Positions 1 to 7,643 of a DNA stretch of 45,690 nt are shown here, piece by piece; positions within the stretch are counted from its first letter, which is position 1, and each line of letters starts with the position of its first letter. The notes under the pieces were generated by a model that saw only the letters and a program-made list of their open reading frames with translations, was not told the DNA's origin and did not search any database. Source of the DNA: Aquabacterium sp. A7-Y (GTDB lineage Bacteria > Pseudomonadota > Gammaproteobacteria > Burkholderiales > Burkholderiaceae_C); NCBI RefSeq assembly GCF_026153205.1, contig NZ_JAPFBW010000046.1:1-45690 (forward strand), written 5' to 3'. The position numbers and the translations under genes are program-made.

Positions 1-639
1 GTGGTCACGTCGGCGATGTTGCGCACCTGGTCGGTCAGATTGCCGGCCATCGAGTTCACCGAGTCGGTCAGGTCCTTCCACGGTGCCCGCCACGCCCTTG
101 ACCTTGGCCTGGCCGCCGAGCTTGCCTTCGGTGCCCACCTCGCGCGCCACCCGCGTCACCTCGGCCGAGAAATTGCCGAGCTGCTCCACCATCTTGTTGA
201 TGGTCTTGGCGGTGCGGAGGAACTCGCCTTCCAGCGGCCGGCCTTCCACCTCCAGCGCCATGCTCTTGGACAGGTCGCCCTGCGCCACCGCACCGATCAC
301 GCGCGCGACCTCGCTGGTCGGGTGCACGAGGTCGTCGATCAGCGAGTTGATGCAGTCGATGGACTCGCCCCAGAAACCCTTGGCCCCGTCGAGCGAGGCG
401 CGCTGCTTGAGCTTGCCTTCCTTGCCCACCACCTGGCGCAGCCGGGCCAGCTCCTGCGCCATCTCGGCATTGCGCTCGACCACGTCGTTGAACACCTCGG
501 CCACCTTGCCGTGCACGCCGCTCCAGTGCAGCGGCAGCCGCGCTGTCGCGTCGCCGCGGCGCAGCGCGGTCAGCGCGGTCAACATCATGGCAAGAGGATC
601 GGAGCCGGCTTCCACGGCCAGCTGATCAGGCGCATTCAT
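1..639 (-). pseudogene. Tandem-HAMP sensor protein, 5' part, apparent frameshift
   Basis: The reading starts MNAPDQLAVEAG at 639, with a good ribosome site (GAGGAGAAAAG) just upstream. It contains HAMP-array signatures: GDATARLPLHWSGVHGKVAEVFN, then a repeating pattern of the type [15 protein letters not shown] followed by [20 protein letters not shown]. Such proteins are large cytoplasmic signalling kinases with many HAMP repeats followed by GAF, HisKA, HATPase and receiver domains; the downstream part lies outside the window. The frame breaks at about 81-84. After VAGT the original frame reads VEGPDRL, while the expected [13 protein letters not shown] continues in the neighbouring frame, which fits one extra base. 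Either the gene is inactive or this is a sequencing error; the second HAMP repeat is otherwise perfectly preserved. Confidence 0.8.
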
Positions 640-1002
640 TGCTTTTCTCCTCGGCGCGTGTAACCAGCGCCACGACGACCCGCTAAATGTCGCTGCGAGC
701 GTCCGGGGATTTGTAACGGCCGGTCACGCCCAGCCTGTGCAACCCCAGAGTGTGCCGCACCTGTGCCGACACGCAGGGGTTCCGTCAGTCTGATGATCGC
801 GGCTCTCTCCCGCCAGTAGGGCCTTGGACGCGGAAAACGGCGCGACGGCTGGCGCACGAGTGAGCGCCTCCTCGCAGCCCTGCGGGGCGTGCCGGGTCGT
901 GCGGGAGAGTTGCAGAAGTTAAGGAATTCCCTTAGTTCGCCACTTCATGGCGGCGAATCGCCGGATCCCGGTCCGGGGAGAACCCGGCCGGTCGCCGGCA
1001 CG
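640..1002. other. Intergenic stretch, no gene recognised
   Basis: This stretch lies between the start of the HAMP protein and the stop of the LacI regulator. Short open frames are present but none has a recognisable product or ribosome site. A small perfect palindrome (CGGCGAATCGCCG, 951-963) sits about 40 bp past the LacI stop and could be a weak terminator stem. The promoter of the leftward HAMP gene must lie here, but I cannot place it. Confidence 0.5.
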
Positions 1003-2025
1003 TCAGCCGCGGGGAGCCGCGCAGGACTCGCGCACCACCAGCTCCATCGGGATCTCGAGCGTCTGAGGCGGCTCGTCCTGCCCGTCTCCGAGCCGCTGCA
1101 GCAGCAGCTGCGCCGCTCCCCGGCCGGCCTGCTCGAGGTTGAAGTGCACATAGGTGAGCGGCGGGTCGGCGAGTTCGAGCAAAGATGCGCTGCTGATCGC
1201 GACCACCGAGAGGTCTTGCGGCACGCGCAGGCGCGCTTCACGCAGTGCCTGCAAGGCCCCCGACAAGAGCCGGCTGCCGAGCGAGATCAGCGCCGTTGGC
1301 GGTGCCTCCAGCGCCAGCAGCGCCCGCATGTCGTCGGCGCCCGAGACCCCCGGCGCCGAGGCCAGCCGCAGCAGGCGCTCGTCCACCTCCAGGCCCAGCC
1401 GGGCATGGGCCTCGCGGTAGCCGGCCACGCGCTCGTCGGTCGGCCGCAGGCCGGGGCCGGCGGTGAACAGCGCGATGCGGCGATGCCCCAGGCTGTGCAG
1501 GTAGCGCACTGCCTGCGCGATGCCCTCGCGGTGGGCCATGCGCACCTGGTCGCCGGTCAGTGCGCCGTCGCGGTCGACCATCACGAGCGGCAGCCCGCAG
1601 TCGAGGTAGGGATTGGGCCGGTCCTCGCTCCACGTGAAGGAGGACGTCACCACCGCGCCGTCCATGCCGCGGCGCTCGAACATCTCCAGGATCTCAGCCT
1701 CGCGGCGGCGGCTGTGGTGGGAGTTGGCCAGCAGCAAGGTGTAGCCGTGCTGCCCGACATGCGCCTCGACGGCCGCGACGAAACCGGCCTGCAAGGGGTT
1801 CTCGATGTCGCTCACCATGCAGCCGATCGCCTGCGAGCGGCCCAGACGCAGGCTGCGCGCGCCGGCATGCGGCTGGTACTGCAGGCGCTCGGCCGCCGCC
1901 AGCACCTTGGCTTTCAACTCGGCGCTCACGTAACGCCCGCCGTTCAGCACCCGCGACACCGAGCCGATCGTGACGCCGGCGGCCTCGGCCACGTCCCGCA
2001 CCGACACCCGTTTGGTCTTGCTCAT
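1003..2025 (-). CDS. LacI-family transcriptional regulator
   Basis: A protein of about 340 aa with the classical LacI layout. The N-terminal helix-turn-helix (VSVRDVAEAAGVTIGSVSRVLNG, about residues 6-28) is followed by the hinge (ARSLRLGRSQAIGCMVSD) and a periplasmic-binding-like effector domain (IENPLQAGFVAAVEAH, LPLVMVDRD, GHRRIALFTAGP, GYREAHARLGL). An upstream in-frame ATG at 2040 would add MLSLN; the start at 2025 fits the family better. It is divergent from the CMD-like/SDR/Bug cluster, and the shared promoter holds two CG-centred palindromes, so it probably represses that cluster and itself. The effector is unknown. Confidence 0.93.
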   Translation of the reverse strand: MSKTKRVSVRDVAEAAGVTIGSVSRVLNGGRYVSAELKAKVLAAAERLQYQPHAGARSLRLGRSQAIGCMVSDIENPLQAGFVAAVEAHVGQHGYTLLLANSHHSRRREAEILEMFERRGMDGAVVTSSFTWSEDRPNPYLDCGLPLVMVDRDGALTGDQVRMAHREGIAQAVRYLHSLGHRRIALFTAGPGLRPTDERVAGYREAHARLGLEVDERLLRLASAPGVSGADDMRALLALEAPPTALISLGSRLLSGALQALREARLRVPQDLSVVAISSASLLELADPPLTYVHFNLEQAGRGAAQLLLQRLGDGQDEPPQTLEIPMELVVRESCAAPRG

Positions 2026-2042
2026 GTTCAGGGAAAGCACTT

Positions 2043-2052
2043 AAAACGTTTT
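2043..2052. promoter_or_regulatory. Probable LacI-family operator 1
   Basis: AAAACGTTTT is a perfect 10-bp palindrome with the central CG step typical of LacI-family operators. It lies 17 bp upstream of the preferred regulator start at 2025, where it could block the regulator's own transcription. The assignment rests on symmetry and position only. Confidence 0.6.
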
Positions 2053-2096
2053 TCGATATTAGCCCAGGAAGTGCTTGCGTCTCCCACAGACCGGTC

Positions 2097-2114
2097 TATA
2101 AAATCGTTTTTATA
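2097..2114. promoter_or_regulatory. Probable LacI-family operator 2 / promoter core
   Basis: TATAAAA-TCGT-TTTTATA is a perfect 7-bp inverted repeat around TCGT, 33 bp upstream of the CMD-like gene. It resembles the operator at 2043 (A/T arms around CG) and overlaps the only -10-like AT-rich DNA before the cluster. Two such sites 54 bp apart would allow cooperative repression. Confidence 0.6.
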
Positions 2115-2147
2115 CCGCTCACTCCTGGGCGGACGAGGAGGAGATCC

Positions 2148-2708
2148 ATGGCCCGCATTCCCTATCTGGACCTGGCGCACGTCGCCGGGCCACTCGGCGA
2201 GCGGCTGCGCGAGCGGCCGCCGCTCAACCTGTTCCGGCTGCTGCCCCATGCGCCGGGCGTCGCGACCGGCTTCCTGTCGATGGGACAGGCGGTACTGCGC
2301 GACAGCTCGCTGCCGCCGCGGCTGCGCGAGCTGCTCATCCTGAGGGTGGGTGCGCTCAGCGGCGCCGCCTATGAGATCCACCAGCACCGCAAGCTGGCGC
2401 GCAAGGCCGGTGTGCCGGACGCGACCGTGGAAGCGATCCTGTCGGTGAAGGGCGGCGAGGCCGGCTGGCGCGCCGTCGGACTGGGTGACGCGGAATGCGC
2501 CGCCCTCGCCTTCACCGATGCCACCGTGCGCGAGGTCAAGGCGGGCGAAGCCGCCTACGCAGCGCTGGCGCGCCACTTCGGGCCGGCACAGCAGATCGAA
2601 GTCCTCGTCACCGTCGGCTTCTACATGCTGGTGTCGCGTTTGCTCGAAAACCTGGAGGTCGACCTCGAAACGGTCGACGTCGAAAACCTGGAGCTGCGCC
2701 ATGCTTGA
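2148..2708 (+). CDS. Carboxymuconolactone decarboxylase-like (AhpD-fold) protein
   Basis: A protein of 186 aa. The AhpD/CMD fold signature is visible as LPPRLRELLILRVGALSGAAYEIHQHRKLARKAGV followed by a helical tail. The CxxC of peroxidase-type AhpD proteins is absent (the stretch reads GAAYEIHQH), so a thiol peroxidase role is unlikely; the histidines may serve a decarboxylase- or isomerase-like reaction. It has a strong ribosome site (GAGGAGGAGA) and is the first gene of a cluster, overlapping the next gene by 8 bp, which implies translational coupling. Members in such catabolic clusters usually act on ring-cleavage or lactone intermediates; the substrate here is unknown. Confidence 0.85.
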   Translation: MARIPYLDLAHVAGPLGERLRERPPLNLFRLLPHAPGVATGFLSMGQAVLRDSSLPPRLRELLILRVGALSGAAYEIHQHRKLARKAGVPDATVEAILSVKGGEAGWRAVGLGDAECAALAFTDATVREVKAGEAAYAALARHFGPAQQIEVLVTVGFYMLVSRLLENLEVDLETVDVENLELRHA

Positions 2709-3549
2709 GCTGCGACCCGATCGTCAACTGTTTGAGCCCGCGCTGGGCCAGGCCGCCGCCGGCACCCGCATGGCCGGCCGCCGCGTGCTGGTCGTCGGCG
2801 CCGGGCAGCGCCGCAGCGAGGAGGCCGATCCGCCGGTCGGCAACGGCCGCGCCATCGCGGTCCTGTGCGCCCGCGAGGGGGCCAGCGTCTGCTGCGTCGA
2901 CCGCGACCTCGAAAGCGCCCAGGAGACCGCGGCCTGGATCACCCGGGAAGGCGGCCACGCCAGTGCGCTCGCCGCCGACGTGTCACACCCGGAGGCCATC
3001 GTCGCGATGGTGCGTGACGCGCATGACAGCCTGGGCGGCCTGGACGGCCTGGTGGTCAACGTCGGCATCGCGAACCACAACCGCTTCGGCCACGAGACCG
3101 CCGAAGCCTGGGACGAGGTGCAGAACGTCAACCTGCGCGCGCACATGTTGTGCGCCCAGGAGGCGGCCGCCCGCATGGAGACGGGCAGCAGCATGGTGTT
3201 CGTGTCCTCCACCGCCTCGATCTCGCCGCAGTCGGGGCTGCCGGCCTACGAGACCTCCAAGGCCGCGCTGGCGGCGCTGGGCCGGGCCGTGGCTTTCGCC
3301 GGCCAGGCCAGGGCCTTGCGGGCCAACGTCATCGCGCCGGGCCTGATCGACACGCCGCTGGGCCGCGATGCCTCACGCCTGCGCCCGGCGCGAGCGGCGC
3401 GTCCGCTGCCCTTCGGCCGCCAGGGCACCGGCTGGGAAGTGGCCTACGCCACGCTCTTTCTGCTGTGCGCCGAATCGTCCTATGTCAACGGCCAGGTGCT
3501 GATCGCTGACGGCGGCCTGTCCATCGGCGCCGCGCGCAGCGACGCCTGA
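2701..3549 (+). CDS. Short-chain dehydrogenase/reductase (SDR)
   Basis: A protein of 282 aa whose ATG overlaps the preceding stop by 8 bp. Rossmann and SDR motifs are clear: VLVVGAG at the N-terminus, VDRD after strand 2, the NVG equivalent of the NNAG motif (LVVNVGIANH), the catalytic serine region (VFVSSTASIS), the YETSK active site (YxxxK) and a C-terminal GQVLIADGGLS. The glycine-rich loop is unusual: between GAG and GNGRA lie about ten extra residues (QRRSEEADPPV), expanding the TGxxxGIG motif. It is probably an NAD(P)-dependent oxidation step in the same pathway as its neighbours. Confidence 0.92.
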   Translation: MLELRPDRQLFEPALGQAAAGTRMAGRRVLVVGAGQRRSEEADPPVGNGRAIAVLCAREGASVCCVDRDLESAQETAAWITREGGHASALAADVSHPEAIVAMVRDAHDSLGGLDGLVVNVGIANHNRFGHETAEAWDEVQNVNLRAHMLCAQEAAARMETGSSMVFVSSTASISPQSGLPAYETSKAALAALGRAVAFAGQARALRANVIAPGLIDTPLGRDASRLRPARAARPLPFGRQGTGWEVAYATLFLLCAESSYVNGQVLIADGGLSIGAARSDA

Positions 3550-3571
3550 AAAAAACCCGGGGGAGACACCC

Positions 3572-4567
3572 ATGAGCGATTCCACTCTTCGGCAGCGCCG
3601 CGCGCTGCTGTGCAGCCTCGCCGCCGCGCCGCTGCTGCCGGCCACTGCCAGGGCAGCCGAGCCGCCCTGGCCTGCCAAGCCCATCCGCCTGGTGCTGCCG
3701 GCCGCCGGCGGCAGCGGGCCCGACATCCTGGCCCGCGTTTTCGCCGAGCGGCTCGCGGCGGCGCTGAAACAGCCGGTGCTGGTGGACAACCGTCCGGGCG
3801 CCAACGGCATCCTCGCCGTCAGCGCGGCCGTCAAGTCGCCCGGCGACGGCTATACCGTGCTGTTCGCCAGCTCCTCCTTCACGGTCGTCAACCAGGCGGT
3901 GCAGACCAAGCTGCCCTTCGACGTGCTGACCGATCTGGTCCCGGTGGCGCAGATCGCCTCGGGCGGGATCCACCTGGTCGTGCACCCGCAGCTGCCGGTG
4001 CGCAACATCAAGGAGCTGGTGGCGCTGGTGAAGTCCCGCCCCGGCGACTTCGACTACGCGACCTGGGGCATCGGCTCGACCGGGCACCTGGTGATGGAGC
4101 TGATCAAGCAGCACACCGGCATCCAGATGCGGCACATCCCCTACAAGACGGTGTCGCAGATCTACCAGGACATCCAGGGCGACCGCATCCAGATCGCTTT
4201 CGTCGATGCCACCAGCTCACTCGGGCAGATCAAGGGCGGGAAGGTGCGCGCCATCGCCTCGACCGGCTCGCAGCGCATGCCCGAGCCGCCCGGGCTGCCG
4301 ACGGTCGCCGAGCAAGGCATCCCCTTCGACGCCGACGCCTGGTACGGCGTGTTCGTGCCCAAGGGCACGCCCGCGCCCATCGTGGAGACCCTGCATGCGG
4401 AAATCAACCGCACCCTGACCGCGCCCGAGTTGCGCGAGCGCTTCGCGCAGCTCAACCTGGCCCGGCTGCCGATCAAGACCGCAGCCGAGTTCGGCCAGAC
4501 GGTGGCCGCCGATCTGAAGGTCTGGCAGGGCATCGCGCGCCGCTTCGACATCCGCATCGAGTCCTGA
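3572..4567 (+). CDS. Bug-family (TctC) tripartite tricarboxylate transporter solute-binding protein
   Basis: A 331-aa periplasmic protein. It has a signal peptide ending near ATARAAEP (about residue 29), then the Bug signature PAKPIRLVLPAAGGSGPDILAR, VLVDNRPGANG, and the C-terminal FVPKGTPAPIVETLHAEINR. These proteins capture carboxylates, aromatic acids or similar ligands for TctAB-type importers. No TctA or TctB gene is present in the window, which is common for Bug proteins. It follows the SDR gene by 22 bp with ribosome site GGGGGAG, and is likely the uptake component for the substrate degraded by the upstream enzymes. Confidence 0.93.
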   Translation: MSDSTLRQRRALLCSLAAAPLLPATARAAEPPWPAKPIRLVLPAAGGSGPDILARVFAERLAAALKQPVLVDNRPGANGILAVSAAVKSPGDGYTVLFASSSFTVVNQAVQTKLPFDVLTDLVPVAQIASGGIHLVVHPQLPVRNIKELVALVKSRPGDFDYATWGIGSTGHLVMELIKQHTGIQMRHIPYKTVSQIYQDIQGDRIQIAFVDATSSLGQIKGGKVRAIASTGSQRMPEPPGLPTVAEQGIPFDADAWYGVFVPKGTPAPIVETLHAEINRTLTAPELRERFAQLNLARLPIKTAAEFGQTVAADLKVWQGIARRFDIRIES

Positions 4568-4608
4568 GACATCCAGCGCGCCCGCGCGCCGAGCGCCGGG
4601 CCGCATCC

Positions 4609-4882
4609 CCTCGGGGGACCGGCCGACGTACCCGTCGGACGAGGGGTCGTCATGCCAGCGGGCCGAGCGCCGGGCCGCTCCCAAGCCGGCCCGCATCCCC
4701 TCGGGGGATCGGCCGACGTACCCGTCGGACGAGGGGTCGTCATGCCAGCGGGCCGAGCGCCGGGCCGCTCCCAAGCCGGCCCGCATCCCCTCGGGGGATC
4801 GGCCGACGTACTCGTCGGACGAGGGGCTGTCATGACGCCTCGGGGGATCGGCCGACGTACCCGTCGGACGAGGGGTCGTCAT
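4609..4882. repeat. REP-like array of 45-bp palindromic units with a 90-bp period
   Basis: Four copies of a 45-bp unit lie at 4609-4653, 4699-4743, 4789-4833 and 4838-4882. Each contains CCGACG-TACC-CGTCGG nested inside CCTCG...CGAGG, so each can fold as a hairpin. The first three are separated by a 45-bp spacer; the 90-bp blocks 4621-4710 and 4711-4800 are identical at every base. The last copy follows after only 4 bp. The array fills the gap between two converging genes, and the helicase stop codon (4879-4881) lies inside the last copy. A terminator or mRNA-stabilising role is plausible. On the minus strand it spells repeated MTTPRPTGTSADPPRG, which is not a protein. Confidence 0.9.
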
Positions 4883-7104
4883 CCTCGCCGCCCGCGCCCC
4901 CGCATCTGCCACAGCGGGCGCTTGCCCTTGAGCTGGCGCTCGATACCGTCGTTCAGGCGCAGCCGGAGGTCCTCGACCGCCTCGACATGGCCATACACCT
5001 CGTGGAAACGCTGATCCAGCCACAGCCACAAGGTGCAGGAGCGCAGCGCCTGCTCCATGCGGTCGAGCCGGCTGTGCTCGTCGACCTCCTGCAGGAACCA
5101 GGGCTGGCCGGCACGGCCGGTGTGGGCGTGGCTTTCGGTCCAGCCGAGGAATTCCTGCAGCTGCGACTCGGTGCGCGTGTCCACCGGCGCCTGCGCATAG
5201 ACAAAACGCTCGCGCAGGCTCAGCTTGCTGGCGGTGCGGTCGAGCTGCTCGGCCAGCTCCAGCATCTGCTCCAGCGCTGCCACCTCGAAGTGCGCGGTGT
5301 CGAGCCTGAGCTGCTCCATGAAGATGCCCAGCACCTCGCGCAGCCGGGTCTTGCCCAGGCGCTTGGCGATGGTCTCGACGTGCCACCAGCTGGGCGCCAC
5401 CGGCGCCTTGAAGTTGCGCGGCGCGCGCGGTGTCTTCTGCAACAGGTCTTTCAGCTCGCGCGCGGCGCCCGCCTCGGCCTCCTGCAGCACCCCGGCGAAC
5501 CCTTCCTCGTGGATGCCGAAACGCCCGGCCCGGCCGGCGATCTGGTGCACCTCGGAAACGCTCAGCAGCCGGTCGTCCTGGCCGTCGAACTTCATCAGGG
5601 TGCTGAACAGCACACGCCGGATCGGCAGATTCAGGCCCATGCCGATCGCGTCGGTCGCGACCAGGATGTGCGACTCGCCCTGCGCGAAACGCTCGGCCTC
5701 GCGACGCCGCACCTCCGGCGGCAGCGCCCCGTAGATCACCGAGACGGCACGCCCGTGGGCGCCGATCTGGTCGCGCAGCATCAGCACGTCCTTGCGGCTG
5801 AAGGCCACCACCGCGTCGCCCTTCTTGACCGCGCCCAGCGGCACTGGCGCGGGCAGCGCCTCGACGTGCTGCTTGCGCTCGAAGTGGACCACCTCGTGGC
5901 TCTCGCCGCACAGCCCCAGCAGGTTGCCGATCGCGCGCGCCGCATAGGCCGAGCAGATGATGATCACCTCGTGTGCCGGCACCGCAACGATGGCCTGGGT
6001 CCAGGCCCAGCCGCGCGCCGCGTCGAAGATCATCTGGGCCTCGTCGATCACCGCCACTTCGACCGTGTCGCCGGTGTTGACCATCTCGATGGTGCTGGAC
6101 ACCACGCGGGCGCCCTCGGCCGGCACGTTCTCCTCGCCGGTGCGCAGCGAGCACGGCACACCGCGCGCCTGCAGGCGGTCGCGGCCCTCCAGCGCCAGCA
6201 GGCGCAGCGGCGCCAGGTAGGCGCCGTGCTCGGCGGTGGCGAGGCGCTCGAAGGCCGCATGGGTCTTGCCGCTGTTGGGCGGCCCGACGAACAGCCGCAC
6301 CTTGCGCCGCAGCTTGCGGGCCAGCGGGAAGGTGTCGGGATAGCCCTGGAAGGCCAGCTCCGTGTTGAGGTCGTCCAGCGTGTCGAGCTCGGTGACGCGG
6401 CGCTGCCAGCGCTCGAAGGCGCGGCTGCAGCCGGCCTTGAGCGCGTCGAGGTCGCGCGGCTTGGCACATTCCGCCTGCAGCGCCGCCAGCAGTGAGGGCA
6501 GCTGGCGCTCGTTGTGCCGACGGCCTTCGGCGACCAGCGTGTCCAGGTGGGCCTGCAGGGCCGCGGCCTGCGGGTAGACGGCGCTGGACCCCAGCGCTCT
6601 CAGCAGGGCTTCGCGGTCGCCGGTGCGGAAATAGTCCCAGACCGCCTCCGCATCGATCGGGGCGTGGAAACTCACCGGCACGCGCCAGCCCGGCTCGCGC
6701 AGCGCCAGCTCCTGCGACGACAGGCGCTCCCAGCCGTTGCCGTGGCGCGAGATGCCGAGCGCCTCCAGCGCCGCGGCCCGGCTGCTGTAGGCGGCCCGCA
6801 GCTGCTTGGGGCCGTCGACCTCGTCGAGGTGGCGCAGCGCGGCGTCCATCAAGGTCGGGGCGATCCAGCGGCTCGGCCGCGAGCCGGGCACCGCCTTCTG
6901 CAGCAGGATCAATCCCATCCAGTCGAGGTGGTCGTCATCCTGCTCGCCCTCGGCCTCGACGAAATCGGCCGGCTTGACCACCTGCGGCAGGTGGTAGGCG
7001 GCCTGGCGAATGCGGTGGACCTGTTCGGGTCCCAGGTGAGGCGGGATGCGGCTGGCGTGCGAGGGGTCGGGGAGCGGGCGGGGTTCGGGCTTGGCAGGCG
7101 GCAT
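4879..7104 (-). CDS. SUV3-like DExH-box RNA helicase
   Basis: A 741-aa protein when started at MPPAKPEPRP (7104); an in-frame extension to 7266 exists but looks non-coding. The helicase core is clear: Walker A GPPNSGKT (about 274-281), LRLLALE (motif Ia), DEAQ (about 354-357), motif V ATDAIGMGLNLP, and motif VI QIAGRAGR (about 521-528). An N-terminal region of about 250 aa with no recognised motif precedes the core, and a C-terminal helical part (WHVETIAKRLG, LELAEQLDRTASKLSLRERF) resembles the SUV3 C-terminal domains. In mitochondria SUV3 unwinds RNA for degradation; a role in RNA turnover is inferred. It converges on the Bug gene across the repeat array, and its stop codon lies inside a repeat. 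Confidence 0.9.
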   Translation of the reverse strand: MPPAKPEPRPLPDPSHASRIPPHLGPEQVHRIRQAAYHLPQVVKPADFVEAEGEQDDDHLDWMGLILLQKAVPGSRPSRWIAPTLMDAALRHLDEVDGPKQLRAAYSSRAAALEALGISRHGNGWERLSSQELALREPGWRVPVSFHAPIDAEAVWDYFRTGDREALLRALGSSAVYPQAAALQAHLDTLVAEGRRHNERQLPSLLAALQAECAKPRDLDALKAGCSRAFERWQRRVTELDTLDDLNTELAFQGYPDTFPLARKLRRKVRLFVGPPNSGKTHAAFERLATAEHGAYLAPLRLLALEGRDRLQARGVPCSLRTGEENVPAEGARVVSSTIEMVNTGDTVEVAVIDEAQMIFDAARGWAWTQAIVAVPAHEVIIICSAYAARAIGNLLGLCGESHEVVHFERKQHVEALPAPVPLGAVKKGDAVVAFSRKDVLMLRDQIGAHGRAVSVIYGALPPEVRRREAERFAQGESHILVATDAIGMGLNLPIRRVLFSTLMKFDGQDDRLLSVSEVHQIAGRAGRFGIHEEGFAGVLQEAEAGAARELKDLLQKTPRAPRNFKAPVAPSWWHVETIAKRLGKTRLREVLGIFMEQLRLDTAHFEVAALEQMLELAEQLDRTASKLSLRERFVYAQAPVDTRTESQLQEFLGWTESHAHTGRAGQPWFLQEVDEHSRLDRMEQALRSCTLWLWLDQRFHEVYGHVEAVEDLRLRLNDGIERQLKGKRPLWQMRGRGRRG

Positions 7105-7301
7105 GACATGGAGGGGGGAACGGAGCCGCCGCGCAACAGCAAGACGGGGCCTCGGGAAACCCCGATTCTGCACCGAGCAGGGGTCCTTCCCCTGCGCTGC
7201 CATGGCCGGCCGGCGGCCGCTGCGCGATATGCGGCCACGCCGACCCGCTGCCGCAGCACCCTCCACGACACCGGCTTCGCACGCTGCAACAAGCGCAACC
7301 C

Positions 7302-7445
7302 GATCCGCACGTGAACCCGCTGGGTGCCAAGGGGGTCGGCGAAATCGGCATCACCGGCGTCGCGGCGGCAGTCGCCAACGCCGTGTGGCACGCCACCGGA
7401 GGACGTGTCCGCGACCTGCCGATCACGCCCGACCGCCTCTTGTGA
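7302..7445 (+). pseudogene. 3' remnant of a xanthine dehydrogenase-family molybdopterin subunit gene
   Basis: From 7302 the plus strand reads DPHVNPLGAKGVGEIGITG..., continuing VAAAVANAVWHATGGRVRDLPITPDRLL and ending at a stop at 7443-7445. This is the canonical C-terminus of the large molybdopterin-binding subunit of xanthine dehydrogenase-type hydroxylases (NPLGxKGxGE...RxLPITPxRL). The remaining 700 or so residues are absent; upstream sequence in this frame is not related. It therefore looks like a deletion stump left behind between the helicase and the YcaC-like gene. The rest of 7105-7643 shows nothing I can identify. Confidence 0.8.
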
Positions 7446-7643
7446 CCAGCGGCACCTTCTGTCGGCGCGCCAGGGCCGTCTCTCCGCCAAGCCCCTGCCG
7501 GTCGTTGTGAGGGCTGGCGGCCCGGGCCATCGGCGCCTACGTTTCTCGGTCCGTCCCGGGCCATTGTTGCGCCCCGGTCCACCCATCGCCGGCAGCCGGG
7601 CGTCCGCACCCGGCTGCCGCCGCATCGTCCAGGAGAGACTGCC

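Noticed and set aside
636-857. 73-codon minus-strand frame before the HAMP gene
   Set aside because: Arginine-rich, no ribosome site, no recognisable product; treated as intergenic.
889-2343. Long plus-strand open frame opposite the LacI regulator
   Set aside because: Opposite strand to a well-defined LacI gene; composition typical of a GC-rich shadow.
4621-4833. CRISPR array
   Set aside because: The 45-bp units are palindromic and the spacers between the first three are identical, not variable; no cas genes are present.
4880-4950. Extra peptide repeats as a C-terminal tail of the helicase
   Set aside because: The MTTPRPTGTSADPPRG repeats seen on the minus strand lie after the helicase stop or in another frame and come from the DNA hairpin repeat.
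3610-6495. A 961-codon plus-strand open frame over the Bug and helicase genes
   Set aside because: It is antisense or out of frame to genes with clear motifs, is low-complexity (R, A, G, H), and spans the repeat array. It results from high GC.
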